From Winogradskyella haliclonae (lineage in GTDB: Bacteria; Bacteroidota; Bacteroidia; Flavobacteriales; Flavobacteriaceae): DNA of 64,000 nucleotides. The translations under genes were made by a program, and so were the position numbers. The stretch spans positions 1,426,001-1,490,000 of the forward strand of contig NZ_BMDQ01000001.1 in assembly GCF_014635865.1 (NCBI RefSeq), read 5' to 3'. Below, one piece after another: positions 31,962-42,282 of this stretch; positions within the stretch are counted from its first letter, which is position 1, and each line of letters starts with the position of its first letter. A model generated the notes under the pieces. That model saw only the letters and a list, made by a program, of their open reading frames with translations. It searched no databases and was not told the origin of the DNA.

Positions 31962-33761
31962 ATGGCGACTATTAAAAATATTGCAATTATTGCGCACGTT
32001 GACCACGGTAAAACAACCTTGGTAGATAAGATTATGTATCACTGCCAATTATTTCGTGAAAACGAAAACACAGGCGATTTAATTTTAGATAATAACGATT
32101 TAGAACGTGAAAGAGGAATTACAATTACGTCTAAAAACGTTTCGGTAATCTATAAAGACACCAAGATTAATATCATTGATACACCTGGTCACGCCGATTT
32201 TGGAGGTGAGGTAGAGCGTGTTCTAAATATGGCTGATGGTGTGTTGCTTTTAGTAGATGCTTTTGAAGGGCCAATGCCGCAAACACGCTTTGTATTACAA
32301 AAAGCAATTGATTTAGGATTGAAGCCTTGTGTGGTGATAAACAAAGTAGATAAAGAAAATTGTACGCCTGATGAAGTACACGAGAAGGTGTTCGATTTAA
32401 TGTTTGAGCTTGGTGCAGAAGAATGGCAATTAGATTTTCCTACAGTTTACGGTTCTGCAAAAAACAACTGGATGAGTGACGATTGGAAGAACGAAACTGA
32501 AAATATTGAGCCATTGTTAGATATGGTTATTGAGCATATTCCGGAACCAAAAATTGAAGAAGGTAGTACACAGATGTTAATCACGTCTTTAGATTTTTCT
32601 TCATTTACAGGACGAATTGCTATCGGAAGATTGACAAGAGGCACTTTAAAAGTAGGGCAACAAATTTCTTTAGTGAAACGAGATGGTTCTATAGTAAAGA
32701 GTAAAATTAAAGAACTACATACTTTTGAAGGGCTTGGACGTAAAAAAGTAGATGAGGTAATAGCAGGAGATATTTGTGCTATTGTCGGCTTAGAAGGTTT
32801 CGAGATTGGTGATACTGTCGCAGATTTTGAAAATCCTGAAGGTTTAAAAACTATCGCTATTGATGAGCCAACAATGAGTATGTTGTTTACAATTAACGAT
32901 TCTCCTTTCTTTGGTAAAGATGGTAAGTTTGTAACATCTCGTCATATAAAAGATCGTTTAACAAAAGAGCTTGAGAAAAATTTAGCTTTACGTGTCGAAG
33001 AAACTGATAGTGCAGATAAGTTTATGGTGTTTGGTCGTGGTGTACTCCACTTATCAGTATTAATTGAGACCATGCGTCGTGAAGGCTATGAGCTTCAAAT
33101 AGGGCAGCCACAAGTTATCATCAAAGAAATTGATGGCATTAAATGCGAACCTTTTGAAGAAATGACAATTGATTTGCCTGAGCATGTTTCTGGTAAAGCT
33201 ATTGAAATGGTTACTATGCGTAAAGGTGAGATGTTGAGTATGGAAGCTAAAGGCGACCGTATGGTTTGCGAATTTATTGTGCCATCTCGAGGTATTATTG
33301 GTTTGCGTAATCAATTGTTAACGGCTACAGCTGGTGAAGCTATCATGGCACACCGTTTTAAAGAATATCAGCCATTAAAAGGTGGTATTCCTGAGCGTCA
33401 AAATGGGTCTTTAGTATCCATGGAGAATGGGCAAGCGATTCCTTATTCTATAGATAAATTACAAGATAGAGGTAAATTTTTCGTGGATCCAGGTGAGGAC
33501 ATCTATGAAGGTCAGGTTATTGGAGAAAATTCTCGTGGTGATGATATGACGGTTAATGTTACAAAAACTAAGAAATTGAGTAATGTACGTTCAGCTGGTG
33601 CGGATGATAAAGCCAAGATTGTACCAGCGATTAAGTTTTCTTTAGAGGAAGCCTTAGAGTATATTCAGAAAGATGAGTATGTTGAGGTGACACCAAGCCA
33701 CTTAAGACTGCGCAAGATATTTTTAAAAGAAGTCGATCGCAAGCGTAACAAAATACACTAG
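31962..33761 (+). CDS. typA: Translational GTPase TypA/BipA
   Basis: 599 aa, normal length. G-domain motifs are AHVDHGKTTL (G1, about 10-19), GITIT (G2), DTPGHADFGGEVER (G3) and NKVDKE (G4), followed by EF-G-like domains and the BipA C-terminal GLRNQLLTATAGEAIM and PLKGGIPERQNGSL. TypA binds the ribosome and aids assembly and stress adaptation. It stands alone and ends at a strong terminator. Confidence 0.97.
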   Translation: MATIKNIAIIAHVDHGKTTLVDKIMYHCQLFRENENTGDLILDNNDLERERGITITSKNVSVIYKDTKINIIDTPGHADFGGEVERVLNMADGVLLLVDAFEGPMPQTRFVLQKAIDLGLKPCVVINKVDKENCTPDEVHEKVFDLMFELGAEEWQLDFPTVYGSAKNNWMSDDWKNETENIEPLLDMVIEHIPEPKIEEGSTQMLITSLDFSSFTGRIAIGRLTRGTLKVGQQISLVKRDGSIVKSKIKELHTFEGLGRKKVDEVIAGDICAIVGLEGFEIGDTVADFENPEGLKTIAIDEPTMSMLFTINDSPFFGKDGKFVTSRHIKDRLTKELEKNLALRVEETDSADKFMVFGRGVLHLSVLIETMRREGYELQIGQPQVIIKEIDGIKCEPFEEMTIDLPEHVSGKAIEMVTMRKGEMLSMEAKGDRMVCEFIVPSRGIIGLRNQLLTATAGEAIMAHRFKEYQPLKGGIPERQNGSLVSMENGQAIPYSIDKLQDRGKFFVDPGEDIYEGQVIGENSRGDDMTVNVTKTKKLSNVRSAGADDKAKIVPAIKFSLEEALEYIQKDEYVEVTPSHLRLRKIFLKEVDRKRNKIH

Positions 33762-33786
33762 GCGATTTCTAAAATTATAAATTTTG

Positions 33787-33821
33787 AAAAAGAGAAATAT
33801 TGAAAAGTGTTTCTCTTTTTT
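33787..33821 (+). terminator. Rho-independent terminator of typA
   Basis: Perfect 11-bp stem AAAAAGAGAAA/TTTCTCTTTTT (33787-33797, 33810-33820) with a 12-nt loop and T-rich end, 26 bp after the typA stop. It may act in both directions. Confidence 0.8.
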
Positions 33822-33839
33822 ATGCAAACCAAAATTTTA

Positions 33840-34079
33840 ATGGAATTATTTGGAATAACGGGAACAGAATACATAGGTTACTTAGCATCATTTATGGTCT
33901 TACTGTCTTTTACAATGAAAGATGTAAAAAAGCTAAGGTTAGTAAATATGTCTGGTTGTATACTTTTTATCGTTTATGGATTTTTAATGCCTACACTTCG
34001 TATAGGTTTGCCTATTATAATAGCTAATGCGGCAATTTTAGCCGTCAATGTTTTTTATTTGCTGAAATCAGCGAAGTAG
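33840..34079 (+). CDS. YgjV-like small membrane protein
   Basis: 79 aa from the ATG at 33840. Earlier in-frame starts at 33807 (inside the terminator) and 33822 are less likely. Three hydrophobic segments are seen with the polar motif SFTMKDVKKLRLVNMSGCILF, as in the YgjV-type inner-membrane family. Function unknown. Confidence 0.6.
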   Translation: MELFGITGTEYIGYLASFMVLLSFTMKDVKKLRLVNMSGCILFIVYGFLMPTLRIGLPIIIANAAILAVNVFYLLKSAK

Positions 34080-34167
34080 TAACTTGTTAAATTTTATCGA
34101 GTTATGTTTGAAGTTAAAGTCTTAAACAATTAGATTTGCTATTAAACCCCTATAAGTTTACCCTTAG

Positions 34168-35466
34168 TTGAAGAAATTTAATAAGTACATCAATACTAAC
34201 GTTTTATTTAACGTAGCCAATCTCAATTCATTTACTTTAGGAATTAGAATTATAGCAGGTCTATTTACTTCTAAGTTTATCGCCATTTTTATTGGAGCTG
34301 AAGGCTTAGCATTAGTAGGTAATATTTCAAGTTTTTTAAAAGCTATTCAATCTTTTTCAGCATTAGGATTCTATAAGGGAGTGGTGAAATATATAGCTGA
34401 ATTTAAAGAGAAAAATGAAAAACTAAGTGAGGTGCTTTCGACATCCTTTTATATAGGGTTTTTAAGCACAATGTTATCTGCTTTTGGATGCTATTATTTT
34501 GCCGAGCATATTAACTCATTTCTTTTTGGTTCTTCGGATTATGTATATGTTATTGAAATACTAGCTATTGTACTACCATTTTATACTTTAAATGCGTTTT
34601 GCTTTGCTATAATGAATGGCTATTCTAAGTATAAGTTTTTACTGATTATAAACATTATAGGACAAATTGCAGGGCTTCTGATAACCTTATTGCTGATCTG
34701 GCAAGATCGAATAGATGGTGCTTTGGTAGCTATTGCCATAACACCAGGATTGGTCTTCTTAATTACTTTGGTTGGTATCTTATTTAGAACCAGTTTGGTA
34801 CCTTTTATCAAGATTACGAATGTGTCTTCTAAAATACTTGCTAAGCTTAGTCCTTATTCTATAATGGCACTTTCAAGTGCAGTAGCATTGCCAATTGTCA
34901 TGATTTTAATCCGTAATTATATTACGGGAGAAATAGGACTAAAAGAAGCTGGGTATTGGGAAGCCATGAATAGGATTTCTGATTACTATCTCATGTTTGT
35001 TAACTCATTAATAGCATTATATTTAGTGCCAAAATTAACAAAGACTAATACAAAAAAAGACTTTAGAAAAGAAGTCATTAGTTTTTACAAAAACTTGATG
35101 CCTTATTTTGCAGGTCTTTTAATAGTCATGTATTTTACTAGAAAATTTGTAGTAACTTTAATTTTTTCTGATGAATTCTTACCAGCCGGTGACTTGTTTT
35201 TATGGCAAATTTTAGGTGATTTTATAAGAGTTTTGGCTATGGTCATTGCCTACCAGTTTTTAGCAAAGAAGATGTTTAGTCATTTTATTATACTAGAAAT
35301 ATTCCTTTTTGTTACGCTTTACTTTTCAAGTGTTTATCTCATTGATGTTTTCGGCTTAGAAGGTGCTGTAATGGGACACTTCTTTACACATCTTTTACAT
35401 TTTGGAATAGTGATTCTAATATTTAGTAGTTCACTTTTTGGTATTATACAAGATGATACAGTATAA
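34168..35466 (+). CDS. O-antigen/polysaccharide flippase, Wzx-like (first of two paralogs)
   Basis: 432 aa from a TTG start. About twelve membrane helices of the MATE/polysaccharide-transport fold. It opens with LGIRIIAGLFTSKFIAIFIG and AEGLALVGNISSFLKAIQSF, and has KEAGYWEAMNRISDYYLMF near residue 257. It would flip lipid-linked glycan units across the inner membrane. The following gene is a paralog 56 bp downstream. Confidence 0.85.
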   Translation: MKKFNKYINTNVLFNVANLNSFTLGIRIIAGLFTSKFIAIFIGAEGLALVGNISSFLKAIQSFSALGFYKGVVKYIAEFKEKNEKLSEVLSTSFYIGFLSTMLSAFGCYYFAEHINSFLFGSSDYVYVIEILAIVLPFYTLNAFCFAIMNGYSKYKFLLIINIIGQIAGLLITLLLIWQDRIDGALVAIAITPGLVFLITLVGILFRTSLVPFIKITNVSSKILAKLSPYSIMALSSAVALPIVMILIRNYITGEIGLKEAGYWEAMNRISDYYLMFVNSLIALYLVPKLTKTNTKKDFRKEVISFYKNLMPYFAGLLIVMYFTRKFVVTLIFSDEFLPAGDLFLWQILGDFIRVLAMVIAYQFLAKKMFSHFIILEIFLFVTLYFSSVYLIDVFGLEGAVMGHFFTHLLHFGIVILIFSSSLFGIIQDDTV

Positions 35467-35522
35467 GTTAGTTATTAAGTTTTTAATGATTGATAATCTT
35501 AATAACTATTAGAAATTTGTAA

Positions 35523-36809
35523 ATGAAATTTAGAATTTTTAATTCCAATCTTCTTATAAGGGCTTCTTATTTTAATGCCATAATAGTACTTGTAAGAGCT
35601 ATTTCTGGTATCGTTACCTCAAAAGTAATTGCATTATTTCTTGGGCCAAGCGGACTAGCTCTTCTTGGCAATCTTAGAAGTTTTATACAAACCGCTTCAA
35701 GCGTTACTGCAGAAGGTTATCATAATGCTACAATTCGTTATGTGTCTGAATATAAAGATAGTGAACTTAAACAAAAAAAGACTGTTGCTACTATATTTCA
35801 ATTAAGTCTTGGGTTGGCTTTTTTAATTGGTATAATTCTCTGGGTATTTTCTTCGACTTGGAGTGCTGTTTTGTTTAAAACAGAAGCATATGCATATGTC
35901 ATTAAAGTTTTAGCAATAGGCTTACCTTTTTTCTCCTATAATTTGCTTGTAATATATGTGCTTAATGGATTAGAACGCCATAAAAAATTAGTTATAGTAA
36001 ATTCTATTTTGAGTGTAGGTAATATGCTTGTTACTATAAGTTTTGCCATCAAATTTGGTTTGCAAGGTGCTTTAGTAGGCATTATTCTAGGACCGATGAT
36101 AGTTTTTATCATTAACTTTTTTGCACTTGCCGAAAAGCGACTTATACTTTTTTATGCATTTAAGTTTGAATTATTTTCAATTAAGGCACTTAAAAATATT
36201 AGCATTTATTTTTTAATGGCTGCATATTCTACAGTCATAGTGTCAATAACCTTTTTATTAATAAGAAACCTTATTATAGAAAACCTAAGTGTAGAAGAAG
36301 CTGGCTATTGGGAAGCCATGAATAGGATATCATCATTTTATCTAATGTTTTTTATTAGTTTAACCTCTTTTTATCTATTACCTCGATTATCAAAAACAAA
36401 TAGCTTTGAAGTTTTTAAAAAAGAAATAAAAAGTTTTTATGTATTAATAATACCTGTATTAATAATTGTATTTGCACTTATTTATTTTCTGCGCTATTTG
36501 TTATTAAATATTCTTTTAAGTGAAGAGTTTATTCCAACTTCAGAGTTGTTTTTTTGGAGACTTATTGGAGATTTTATTAATGTTATAGCTATTGTTCTAG
36601 TAAAACAATTTCATGCTAAACTTCTTTTTAAAGCATATTTGTTTTCCAATGGCCTTTTGAGTCTGTTGTATTTTTGTTTGAGTTACTTTTTTATAGATAT
36701 ATATGGCTTAGTTGGTGTTGTAAAGGCTTATGCTTTTAGTTATATGGTTTATTTACCAATAGTCATTATTTTTATTTACAATTATTACAAGAGAAACAAA
36801 ATAAATTAG
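35523..36809 (+). CDS. O-antigen/polysaccharide flippase, Wzx-like (second paralog)
   Basis: 428 aa and about twelve helices. It matches the preceding gene along its length (for example EAGYWEAMNRIS and LFLGPSGLALLGNLRSFIQ), so the pair is a tandem duplication that has diverged. It probably flips a different or modified glycan. It ends 1 bp before the GTG of the transferase gene. Confidence 0.85.
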   Translation: MKFRIFNSNLLIRASYFNAIIVLVRAISGIVTSKVIALFLGPSGLALLGNLRSFIQTASSVTAEGYHNATIRYVSEYKDSELKQKKTVATIFQLSLGLAFLIGIILWVFSSTWSAVLFKTEAYAYVIKVLAIGLPFFSYNLLVIYVLNGLERHKKLVIVNSILSVGNMLVTISFAIKFGLQGALVGIILGPMIVFIINFFALAEKRLILFYAFKFELFSIKALKNISIYFLMAAYSTVIVSITFLLIRNLIIENLSVEEAGYWEAMNRISSFYLMFFISLTSFYLLPRLSKTNSFEVFKKEIKSFYVLIIPVLIIVFALIYFLRYLLLNILLSEEFIPTSELFFWRLIGDFINVIAIVLVKQFHAKLLFKAYLFSNGLLSLLYFCLSYFFIDIYGLVGVVKAYAFSYMVYLPIVIIFIYNYYKRNKIN

Positions 36810-36810
36810 T

Positions 36811-38385
36811 GTGAGAGAATATTTTAATATTTATTTAAAACCAAGTGTTGCAATATTACTCTACCCAGTATTATTATCACTTATGTTAGAGATAATAATA
36901 CATGAGATAGAATTCTCTACATTCTTAAACTTAGCCGAAAATATCTTATTTGCAGTTATTGTTTTAATAATGGTTAATCTGCTTTCATATTTTAAATATG
37001 GAAAAAAAATAGCCAATTTTATTATAGGGGCATTTTATTTGATGTTGATTATTGAAACAGGTTTGTATTTGTTGTTTCAAACAAGGTTTAACGCTTCATA
37101 TATATATGTAATATTAAATACCAACTATAATGAAGTAAAGGAGTTTAGTATTGTCTATTATAATAAAAATTTATTCTGGTTACTTCTGTTTTTTATGCCT
37201 TTATTTCTATCCTTCAAAAGGAAAAATTTCAAGAAAGCTACTGGCATATCAAAAAAAATGAGGCCAAATTTTATAGCCATTATAATAATATTAGCAATAT
37301 TAAAATTTAGTGGACTTATAGTTTATAACTTGTCTTACATTAGCATAAAGTCGTATGTACAATATAATAAGCAGATAGCGTCTATTAACGCTTCTGTAAA
37401 TTCTAAAAATAATCTCAAAACAGAATTAGTTACAGATAATGATGTAATAGTTGTTGTGATCGGAGAATCCGCGAGTAGAAAGCATATGGAGATTTATGGC
37501 TATAACCGTAACACAAATCCAAACTTAAAAGCATTATCAGATTCATTAGTTGTTTATGACAACGTCATCAGTCCTCACGCCTATACAACGGGATCTATTA
37601 AAGATATTTTTACCCTGTCAAACTACGAAACCCCTGATGCTGAAAATACCTTAATAAATTACATTAAAAGTGCTGGCTTTAAAGTTGTTTGGCTCTCAAA
37701 TCATAGAGCAGTTGGGGTTCATGATAATTTGGTGTCAAGGTTAGCATCTTCATCGGATGAAACTCAGTTTTTAAATTACAATGATTTTCGAAAAAACACT
37801 TTGCACGACGAGGTTTTATTACCAAAAATCAAGAATAAGCTCTCAGAGAAAGGGAAAAAAGTAATCTTTGTTCATTTAGTAGGAAGTCACTATGCTTATA
37901 ATAAAAGATATCCTGATAATTTTATAAAATTTTCTTCTTCAGAAGCGAATAGAAAAAATGATATTATAAATACTTATGACAATTCAATCTTATACACTGA
38001 TTTTATTCTAAGTGAGATAATTAACTCCGTAAAAAATATAAATCAAAAAAGTGCAGTATTATATTTTTCTGACCATGGAGAAGAAGTGTATGATGTCGCT
38101 AACTATTTTGGACATTTTGAAGACAAACCTACATCTACAATGTATGAGGTTCCATTTTTTGTTTATATGTCACCTACATTTGAGAGACCTGAAGGCTTTG
38201 TAGTTGATAAATCGCGCCCATATATGTTAGATGATTTTCCTCATAGTTTTACACATTTTATAGGAATTGAAAGTGACTTGCTTAGCAAGAGTAGAAGTGT
38301 TTTTAGTGACAATTTTGAACTCCGGAAACGTATAATTCAAGAAAATATAGATTTTGATGAATTCAAGTCAATAGAAAACAAATGA
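36811..38385 (+). CDS. Phosphoethanolamine transferase-like enzyme (sulfatase fold, EptA/CptA type)
   Basis: 524 aa from a GTG start. About five N-terminal membrane helices (to residue ~180) precede a periplasmic alkaline-phosphatase-superfamily domain: VVVIGESASRKHMEIYGYNR (about 213-232), the likely nucleophile Thr in SPHAYTTGSIKD (about 253-264), HLVGSHYAY and YFSDHGEEVYD. Such enzymes decorate lipid A or core sugars with phosphoethanolamine. It overlaps the next glycosyltransferase by 4 bp, fitting a lipopolysaccharide locus. Confidence 0.87.
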   Translation: MREYFNIYLKPSVAILLYPVLLSLMLEIIIHEIEFSTFLNLAENILFAVIVLIMVNLLSYFKYGKKIANFIIGAFYLMLIIETGLYLLFQTRFNASYIYVILNTNYNEVKEFSIVYYNKNLFWLLLFFMPLFLSFKRKNFKKATGISKKMRPNFIAIIIILAILKFSGLIVYNLSYISIKSYVQYNKQIASINASVNSKNNLKTELVTDNDVIVVVIGESASRKHMEIYGYNRNTNPNLKALSDSLVVYDNVISPHAYTTGSIKDIFTLSNYETPDAENTLINYIKSAGFKVVWLSNHRAVGVHDNLVSRLASSSDETQFLNYNDFRKNTLHDEVLLPKIKNKLSEKGKKVIFVHLVGSHYAYNKRYPDNFIKFSSSEANRKNDIINTYDNSILYTDFILSEIINSVKNINQKSAVLYFSDHGEEVYDVANYFGHFEDKPTSTMYEVPFFVYMSPTFERPEGFVVDKSRPYMLDDFPHSFTHFIGIESDLLSKSRSVFSDNFELRKRIIQENIDFDEFKSIENK

Positions 38386-39479
38386 CATACAGAATTTGTA
38401 TACTGATTGAGAGGTTAAATGGAGGTGGAGCTGAACGTTCTGCAGGTTTGTTATCTATAATATTAACGGAACTAGGACATAATGTTGCTTTAATTACTCT
38501 TTTTGATGATATAGCTTATCCATACAAAGGTGAGCTCATAAACTTGGGCGCATATAAAAATGAATCTACATCATCATTAAATAAGTATTACAGATATAAG
38601 CAATTATATAGAGAAATAAAGGAGCGCCAATTTGATATTGTTTTAGATTTTAGAATGAAAAACTTTCCTCTAAGAGAGTTGATTTTAAATAAAATAGTAT
38701 TCAGAACTAACATGATAAATATGGTTAGGCATTTTAATCTTAAATGGTACTTTCCGAATCCAATATTGCTCTCAAAATATTTGTACAAGAGGTATTTGTC
38801 AATTAATACAGTCTCTAAAACTATTCAAAAAGAAATAGAAAAAAAGTTCTCTTTCTCTAATGTTAGTACAATTTACAGTCCTGTTGATATAAGTTATATC
38901 AAAAATAAAGCACAAGAAACGATTACAATTACTGACGATTATGTAATTGCTCTAGGAAGACTAAATGTTATAAAGCAATTTGACAAACTTCTAGAAGCTT
39001 ATAAAAATTCTGTATTGCCATCACAAAATACTAAGTTATATATAATTGGAAGTGGACCAGAAAAAAATGCATTACAGACAAAAATTAAAAGATTGAATCT
39101 CCAGGATAAAGTGCATTTATTAGCTTTTCAAAATAACCCGTTTCCCTATTTAGCAAGTGCAAAATTTTTGATTATGTCTAGTTTAGGCGAAGGTTTTCCT
39201 AGAGTTTTGATAGAGTCTTTAGCCTGTGAAACACCGATAATTTCTTTTGACTGCAAATCTGGTCCTAATGAGATAATTATAGATAGAAAAAACGGATTGT
39301 TAATAGAAAATCAAAACTTCGAAGCGCTAACTAATGCCATGAATGAAATGTACACTGACAATACTTTATATAAAATTTGTAAAGTTAATGCTTTAGATAG
39401 TATACAATCTTTCTCTATGAATCAAACGTCAGTAAAATGGAATAAATATATTACTGAACTTATGGAAAGTAGATTCTAA
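38382..39479 (+). CDS. Glycosyltransferase family 4
   Basis: 365 aa. The N-terminal donor-independent domain begins CILIERLNGGGAERSAGLLS. The C-terminal half has VIALGRLNVIKQFDKLLEAY and the EX7E motif region LGEGFPRVLIESLACETP (about 267-284). GT4 enzymes retain anomeric configuration and use nucleotide sugars; here probably a lipopolysaccharide core or O-unit sugar. It overlaps the upstream transferase (ATGA) and converges on a GT2 gene. Confidence 0.9.
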   Translation: MTYRICILIERLNGGGAERSAGLLSIILTELGHNVALITLFDDIAYPYKGELINLGAYKNESTSSLNKYYRYKQLYREIKERQFDIVLDFRMKNFPLRELILNKIVFRTNMINMVRHFNLKWYFPNPILLSKYLYKRYLSINTVSKTIQKEIEKKFSFSNVSTIYSPVDISYIKNKAQETITITDDYVIALGRLNVIKQFDKLLEAYKNSVLPSQNTKLYIIGSGPEKNALQTKIKRLNLQDKVHLLAFQNNPFPYLASAKFLIMSSLGEGFPRVLIESLACETPIISFDCKSGPNEIIIDRKNGLLIENQNFEALTNAMNEMYTDNTLYKICKVNALDSIQSFSMNQTSVKWNKYITELMESRF

Positions 39480-40432
39480 TTGCTAAATGAGGTAATTCTA
39501 ATATTATATTTCAGTAGTATTTTTTTGATGCTTTTTAAAAATTTTAAAAAGAATAAAGGACTTTTTAATAATACTTTCTGCTTTAAATTAAGGTTGTTAA
39601 AATTTAGAGATTTGATGAGATGGTCGAAGTTCAATCTGTCTTTTGCCAACTTGTATTCTATCGCATAGGCGTATCTTTTAGAGTCTAAATACTTTTTTAA
39701 AGAACGATTGTTTGGGTGATTACTCTCATACATGTCTAAATTTGGAATGGTTTTGTTTTTAATTCCTTGTCTAGTTATCTGATTAGGTATATTGCTCAAA
39801 ATTGTGGTGAGAACTGTATAGTTATATGCCAATTTTTTAGTTATAAAACATTTTAAGTAAAAATCTACATCTTCTGCATAATCGATAATTTCATCAAATA
39901 AAATTCCGGATAACATCTCTTTTTTAAAAGCAATGCTGCTTTGGCAAACTACAGATTGAAATTTATTTGCTAAAAAGAAATCTTCAATTAAAAAAGCTTT
40001 GTTTTTTAGATTATGGTCTAGATTTTTTTTAGTTTCAACAATATTCGTTTTGCTATATTTTTCTTGATAATCTGTACCATAAACTGAAGCTTCAGGAAAA
40101 GTTGAATAGAGACTGTAAATTGATTCTAGAAAATTTTCATGCCAGATATCGTCAGCGTCTAACAATGCAATAATTTTTCCTTTTGATAAAGAAATACCAA
40201 CGTTTCTTGAAGCTGAAAGTCCTTTGTTTTTCTGGCTGCGAATTAAATAGTTTGAAGAAGATTTTAAAACATGCTTTGCGTTTTTGAGACTTTTATCTGT
40301 TGAGCCGTCATTAATTATAACAATCTCGAAATCATCAAAGGTTTGATTGAGTACAGATCTAAGCGTCTCTTCTATGTAGAGCTCTTTATTATAAAGCGGA
40401 ATTACTACCGAAAAAAATGGTGTGCTTGGCAT
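39476..40432 (-). CDS. Glycosyltransferase family 2
   Basis: 318 aa. GT-A fold: FSVVIPLYNKELYIEETLRS, VIINDGSTDKS, and the metal-binding IALLDADDIWHENF (about 90-103), with YAEDVDFYLKCF near 205. It transfers a sugar in the surface glycan locus. It shares 4 bp with the convergent GT4 and is 2 bp from the next GT2. Confidence 0.9.
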   Translation of the reverse strand: MPSTPFFSVVIPLYNKELYIEETLRSVLNQTFDDFEIVIINDGSTDKSLKNAKHVLKSSSNYLIRSQKNKGLSASRNVGISLSKGKIIALLDADDIWHENFLESIYSLYSTFPEASVYGTDYQEKYSKTNIVETKKNLDHNLKNKAFLIEDFFLANKFQSVVCQSSIAFKKEMLSGILFDEIIDYAEDVDFYLKCFITKKLAYNYTVLTTILSNIPNQITRQGIKNKTIPNLDMYESNHPNNRSLKKYLDSKRYAYAIEYKLAKDRLNFDHLIKSLNFNNLNLKQKVLLKSPLFFLKFLKSIKKILLKYNIRITSFSN

Positions 40433-40434
40433 AT

Positions 40435-41325
40435 CTATTTGCTCAAATCTTTATGACTAATGTATAATAATTTATATATCTGGAGTAAACGCACATTTGG
40501 ATTATTACTCAATAAGTTTTTACGAATGGATTTACTCAAAACATTATATAGAATTGAGCAGACATAATTAAGTCTTAGTTTTTTTAATAAGCTATACGTT
40601 TTTAGTAGCTTGTTATTATGAGTTGTAATCTTCTTTTCGTCTCTCATCCAAAAAAGTGTACTGATAGCTTCTTCGGCTTTTTCTATGTATTTAGTATTGT
40701 TTTCTAAACCATAGTGATACACTTCATTATTTATATGAAGTACTTTAACCTTTTCGGCTCTCAATAGAGCAGAGAAGTAATTGTCAAGACCATAGCCATT
40801 TCTATCTAATCTAGAATTAATTTTAGAAAAAATGGATTTTTTAATTAAGAAATTAGCGGAAATGATGAGTTCGTAAGGCTTTAAATTTCGTTTTTTGGCA
40901 TCAAGCTCTTCATAGGTTTTTCCATATTTCCAGCGTAAAATGCCTGTGTCAATTTTCATAGAAGCATCATAAGCAAATCCACCAAAAATAGCATCATATC
41001 CTGAATCTATTTGCGAAATATAATTCTTAATGAATGCTTTGCTTTTTGGCATTACATCTGCGTCTAAAAACAACAACCAATCGTGTTTAGCTTTATCACA
41101 TAAAAATTGCCTAGTTGCTGTGCGACCTAGATTTTGCTCGGCGTTAAAATATTTAGTGTAAGACAACTTGTTTGTAAATACTTCATTCTCTGAGGCATAA
41201 ATAGTTGAAGCATCATCTTTGCACAAAATCTCAAATGTAATATCTGTTTCATGGAGCTGCTTATAAATTTCTTCTACAAGCTTAGAAATTTTGTAGTTAT
41301 ATGTTGGTATAAGTATCGAAAGCAT
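40435..41325 (-). CDS. Glycosyltransferase family 2
   Basis: 296 aa. GT-A motifs: LSILIPTYNYKISKLVEEIY, CKDDAST, and WLLFLDADVMPKSKAFIKNY (about 83-102). The acceptor region includes GLDNYFSALLRAEKVKVLHI. It lies in a row with the other GT2 gene and ftsE, all on the minus strand with short gaps. Confidence 0.88.
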   Translation of the reverse strand: MLSILIPTYNYKISKLVEEIYKQLHETDITFEILCKDDASTIYASENEVFTNKLSYTKYFNAEQNLGRTATRQFLCDKAKHDWLLFLDADVMPKSKAFIKNYISQIDSGYDAIFGGFAYDASMKIDTGILRWKYGKTYEELDAKKRNLKPYELIISANFLIKKSIFSKINSRLDRNGYGLDNYFSALLRAEKVKVLHINNEVYHYGLENNTKYIEKAEEAISTLFWMRDEKKITTHNNKLLKTYSLLKKLRLNYVCSILYNVLSKSIRKNLLSNNPNVRLLQIYKLLYISHKDLSK

Positions 41326-41337
41326 TTAGAGACATAA

Positions 41338-42021
41338 TTAGCTTTTCCGTTGTACCACCTCAAACACTTTATTTTCATCGCACTTAAAAGTTTTGCTTGG
41401 GTATTTTAAAAGTAACGCATAATCATGGGTTGCCATCAAAATAGTATTACCGTTTTTATTGATGTCTTGCAAGACTTCCATAACTTCAATACTTGTTTGT
41501 GGGTCTAGGTTTCCTGTAGGTTCGTCTGCTAAAATCAACTCAGGTTCATTGAGTAGAGCACGAGCAATAGCTACACGCTGTTGTTCACCACCAGAAAGTT
41601 CATGCGGAAATTTAAAGCCTTTATTTCCCATGCCAACTTTATCTAATACCTTAATAAGACGTTCGTTAATTTCAGTTTTATCTTTCCACCCTGTAGCTTT
41701 TAATACAAATTCCAAGTTGCCATTAATAGTGCGGTCTGGCAATAATTTAAAATCTTGAAATACGATTCCTAATTTCCGCCTTAAAAACGGGATATCTTTT
41801 TCTTTTAATCCAAGCAAGTTAAAATCTACGATATGACCTTCACCTTCGGTTAATTCTAGGTCACCATAAAGTGTTTTCATAAAACTACTCTTGCCACTTC
41901 CTGTTTTACCAATGAGATATACAAAATCACCCTTTTGCAGTTCCACATTAACATCACTAAGTACAAGGTTTTCTGCTTGATAGATATTTGCATTTTTAAG
42001 TTGTAAAACAGTTTCTGGCAT
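41338..42021 (-). CDS. ftsE: Cell division ATP-binding protein FtsE
   Basis: 227 aa ABC ATPase: Walker A GKTGSGKSS (about 38-46), Q-loop FQDFKLLPDRTINGNLEFVL typical of FtsE, signature LSGGEQQR (about 143-150) and Walker B LILADEPTG. With FtsX it activates septal peptidoglycan hydrolases. No ftsX is adjacent, so the partner must lie elsewhere. The FtsE call rests on the Q-loop region and the length. Confidence 0.88.
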   Translation of the reverse strand: MPETVLQLKNANIYQAENLVLSDVNVELQKGDFVYLIGKTGSGKSSFMKTLYGDLELTEGEGHIVDFNLLGLKEKDIPFLRRKLGIVFQDFKLLPDRTINGNLEFVLKATGWKDKTEINERLIKVLDKVGMGNKGFKFPHELSGGEQQRVAIARALLNEPELILADEPTGNLDPQTSIEVMEVLQDINKNGNTILMATHDYALLLKYPSKTFKCDENKVFEVVQRKS

Positions 42022-42220
42022 ATGCTTATTTTGGTGTAGTAAACGTTATTGGCTATAAATGTATTGCAAAAAAATTAATTTACAGTTTTTAATAATGGCA
42101 TAATAATTGGCTGCTAAACAATTATTATATAATCGTACAATAGTAGAAAATTGATATTGTTGCAATCTATGTTTGATAACTTGGTTTATAATTAACAGTA
42201 ATTTTCTGCGTTAGTATTAG

Positions 42221-42248
42221 GGTATTAATTTAATTTTGAATTAATACC
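42221..42248. promoter_or_regulatory. Palindrome with an embedded -7-like box upstream of the TPR gene
   Basis: A perfect 10-bp inverted repeat GGTATTAATT/AATTAATACC (42221-42230, 42239-42248); its 8-nt loop is TAATTTTG, itself a TANNTTTG match. It lies 34 bp before the TPR start. It could be an operator overlapping the promoter. Confidence 0.4.
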
Positions 42249-42282
42249 AATCATCATAATCGCAAATCAAAAAACGACGCTA

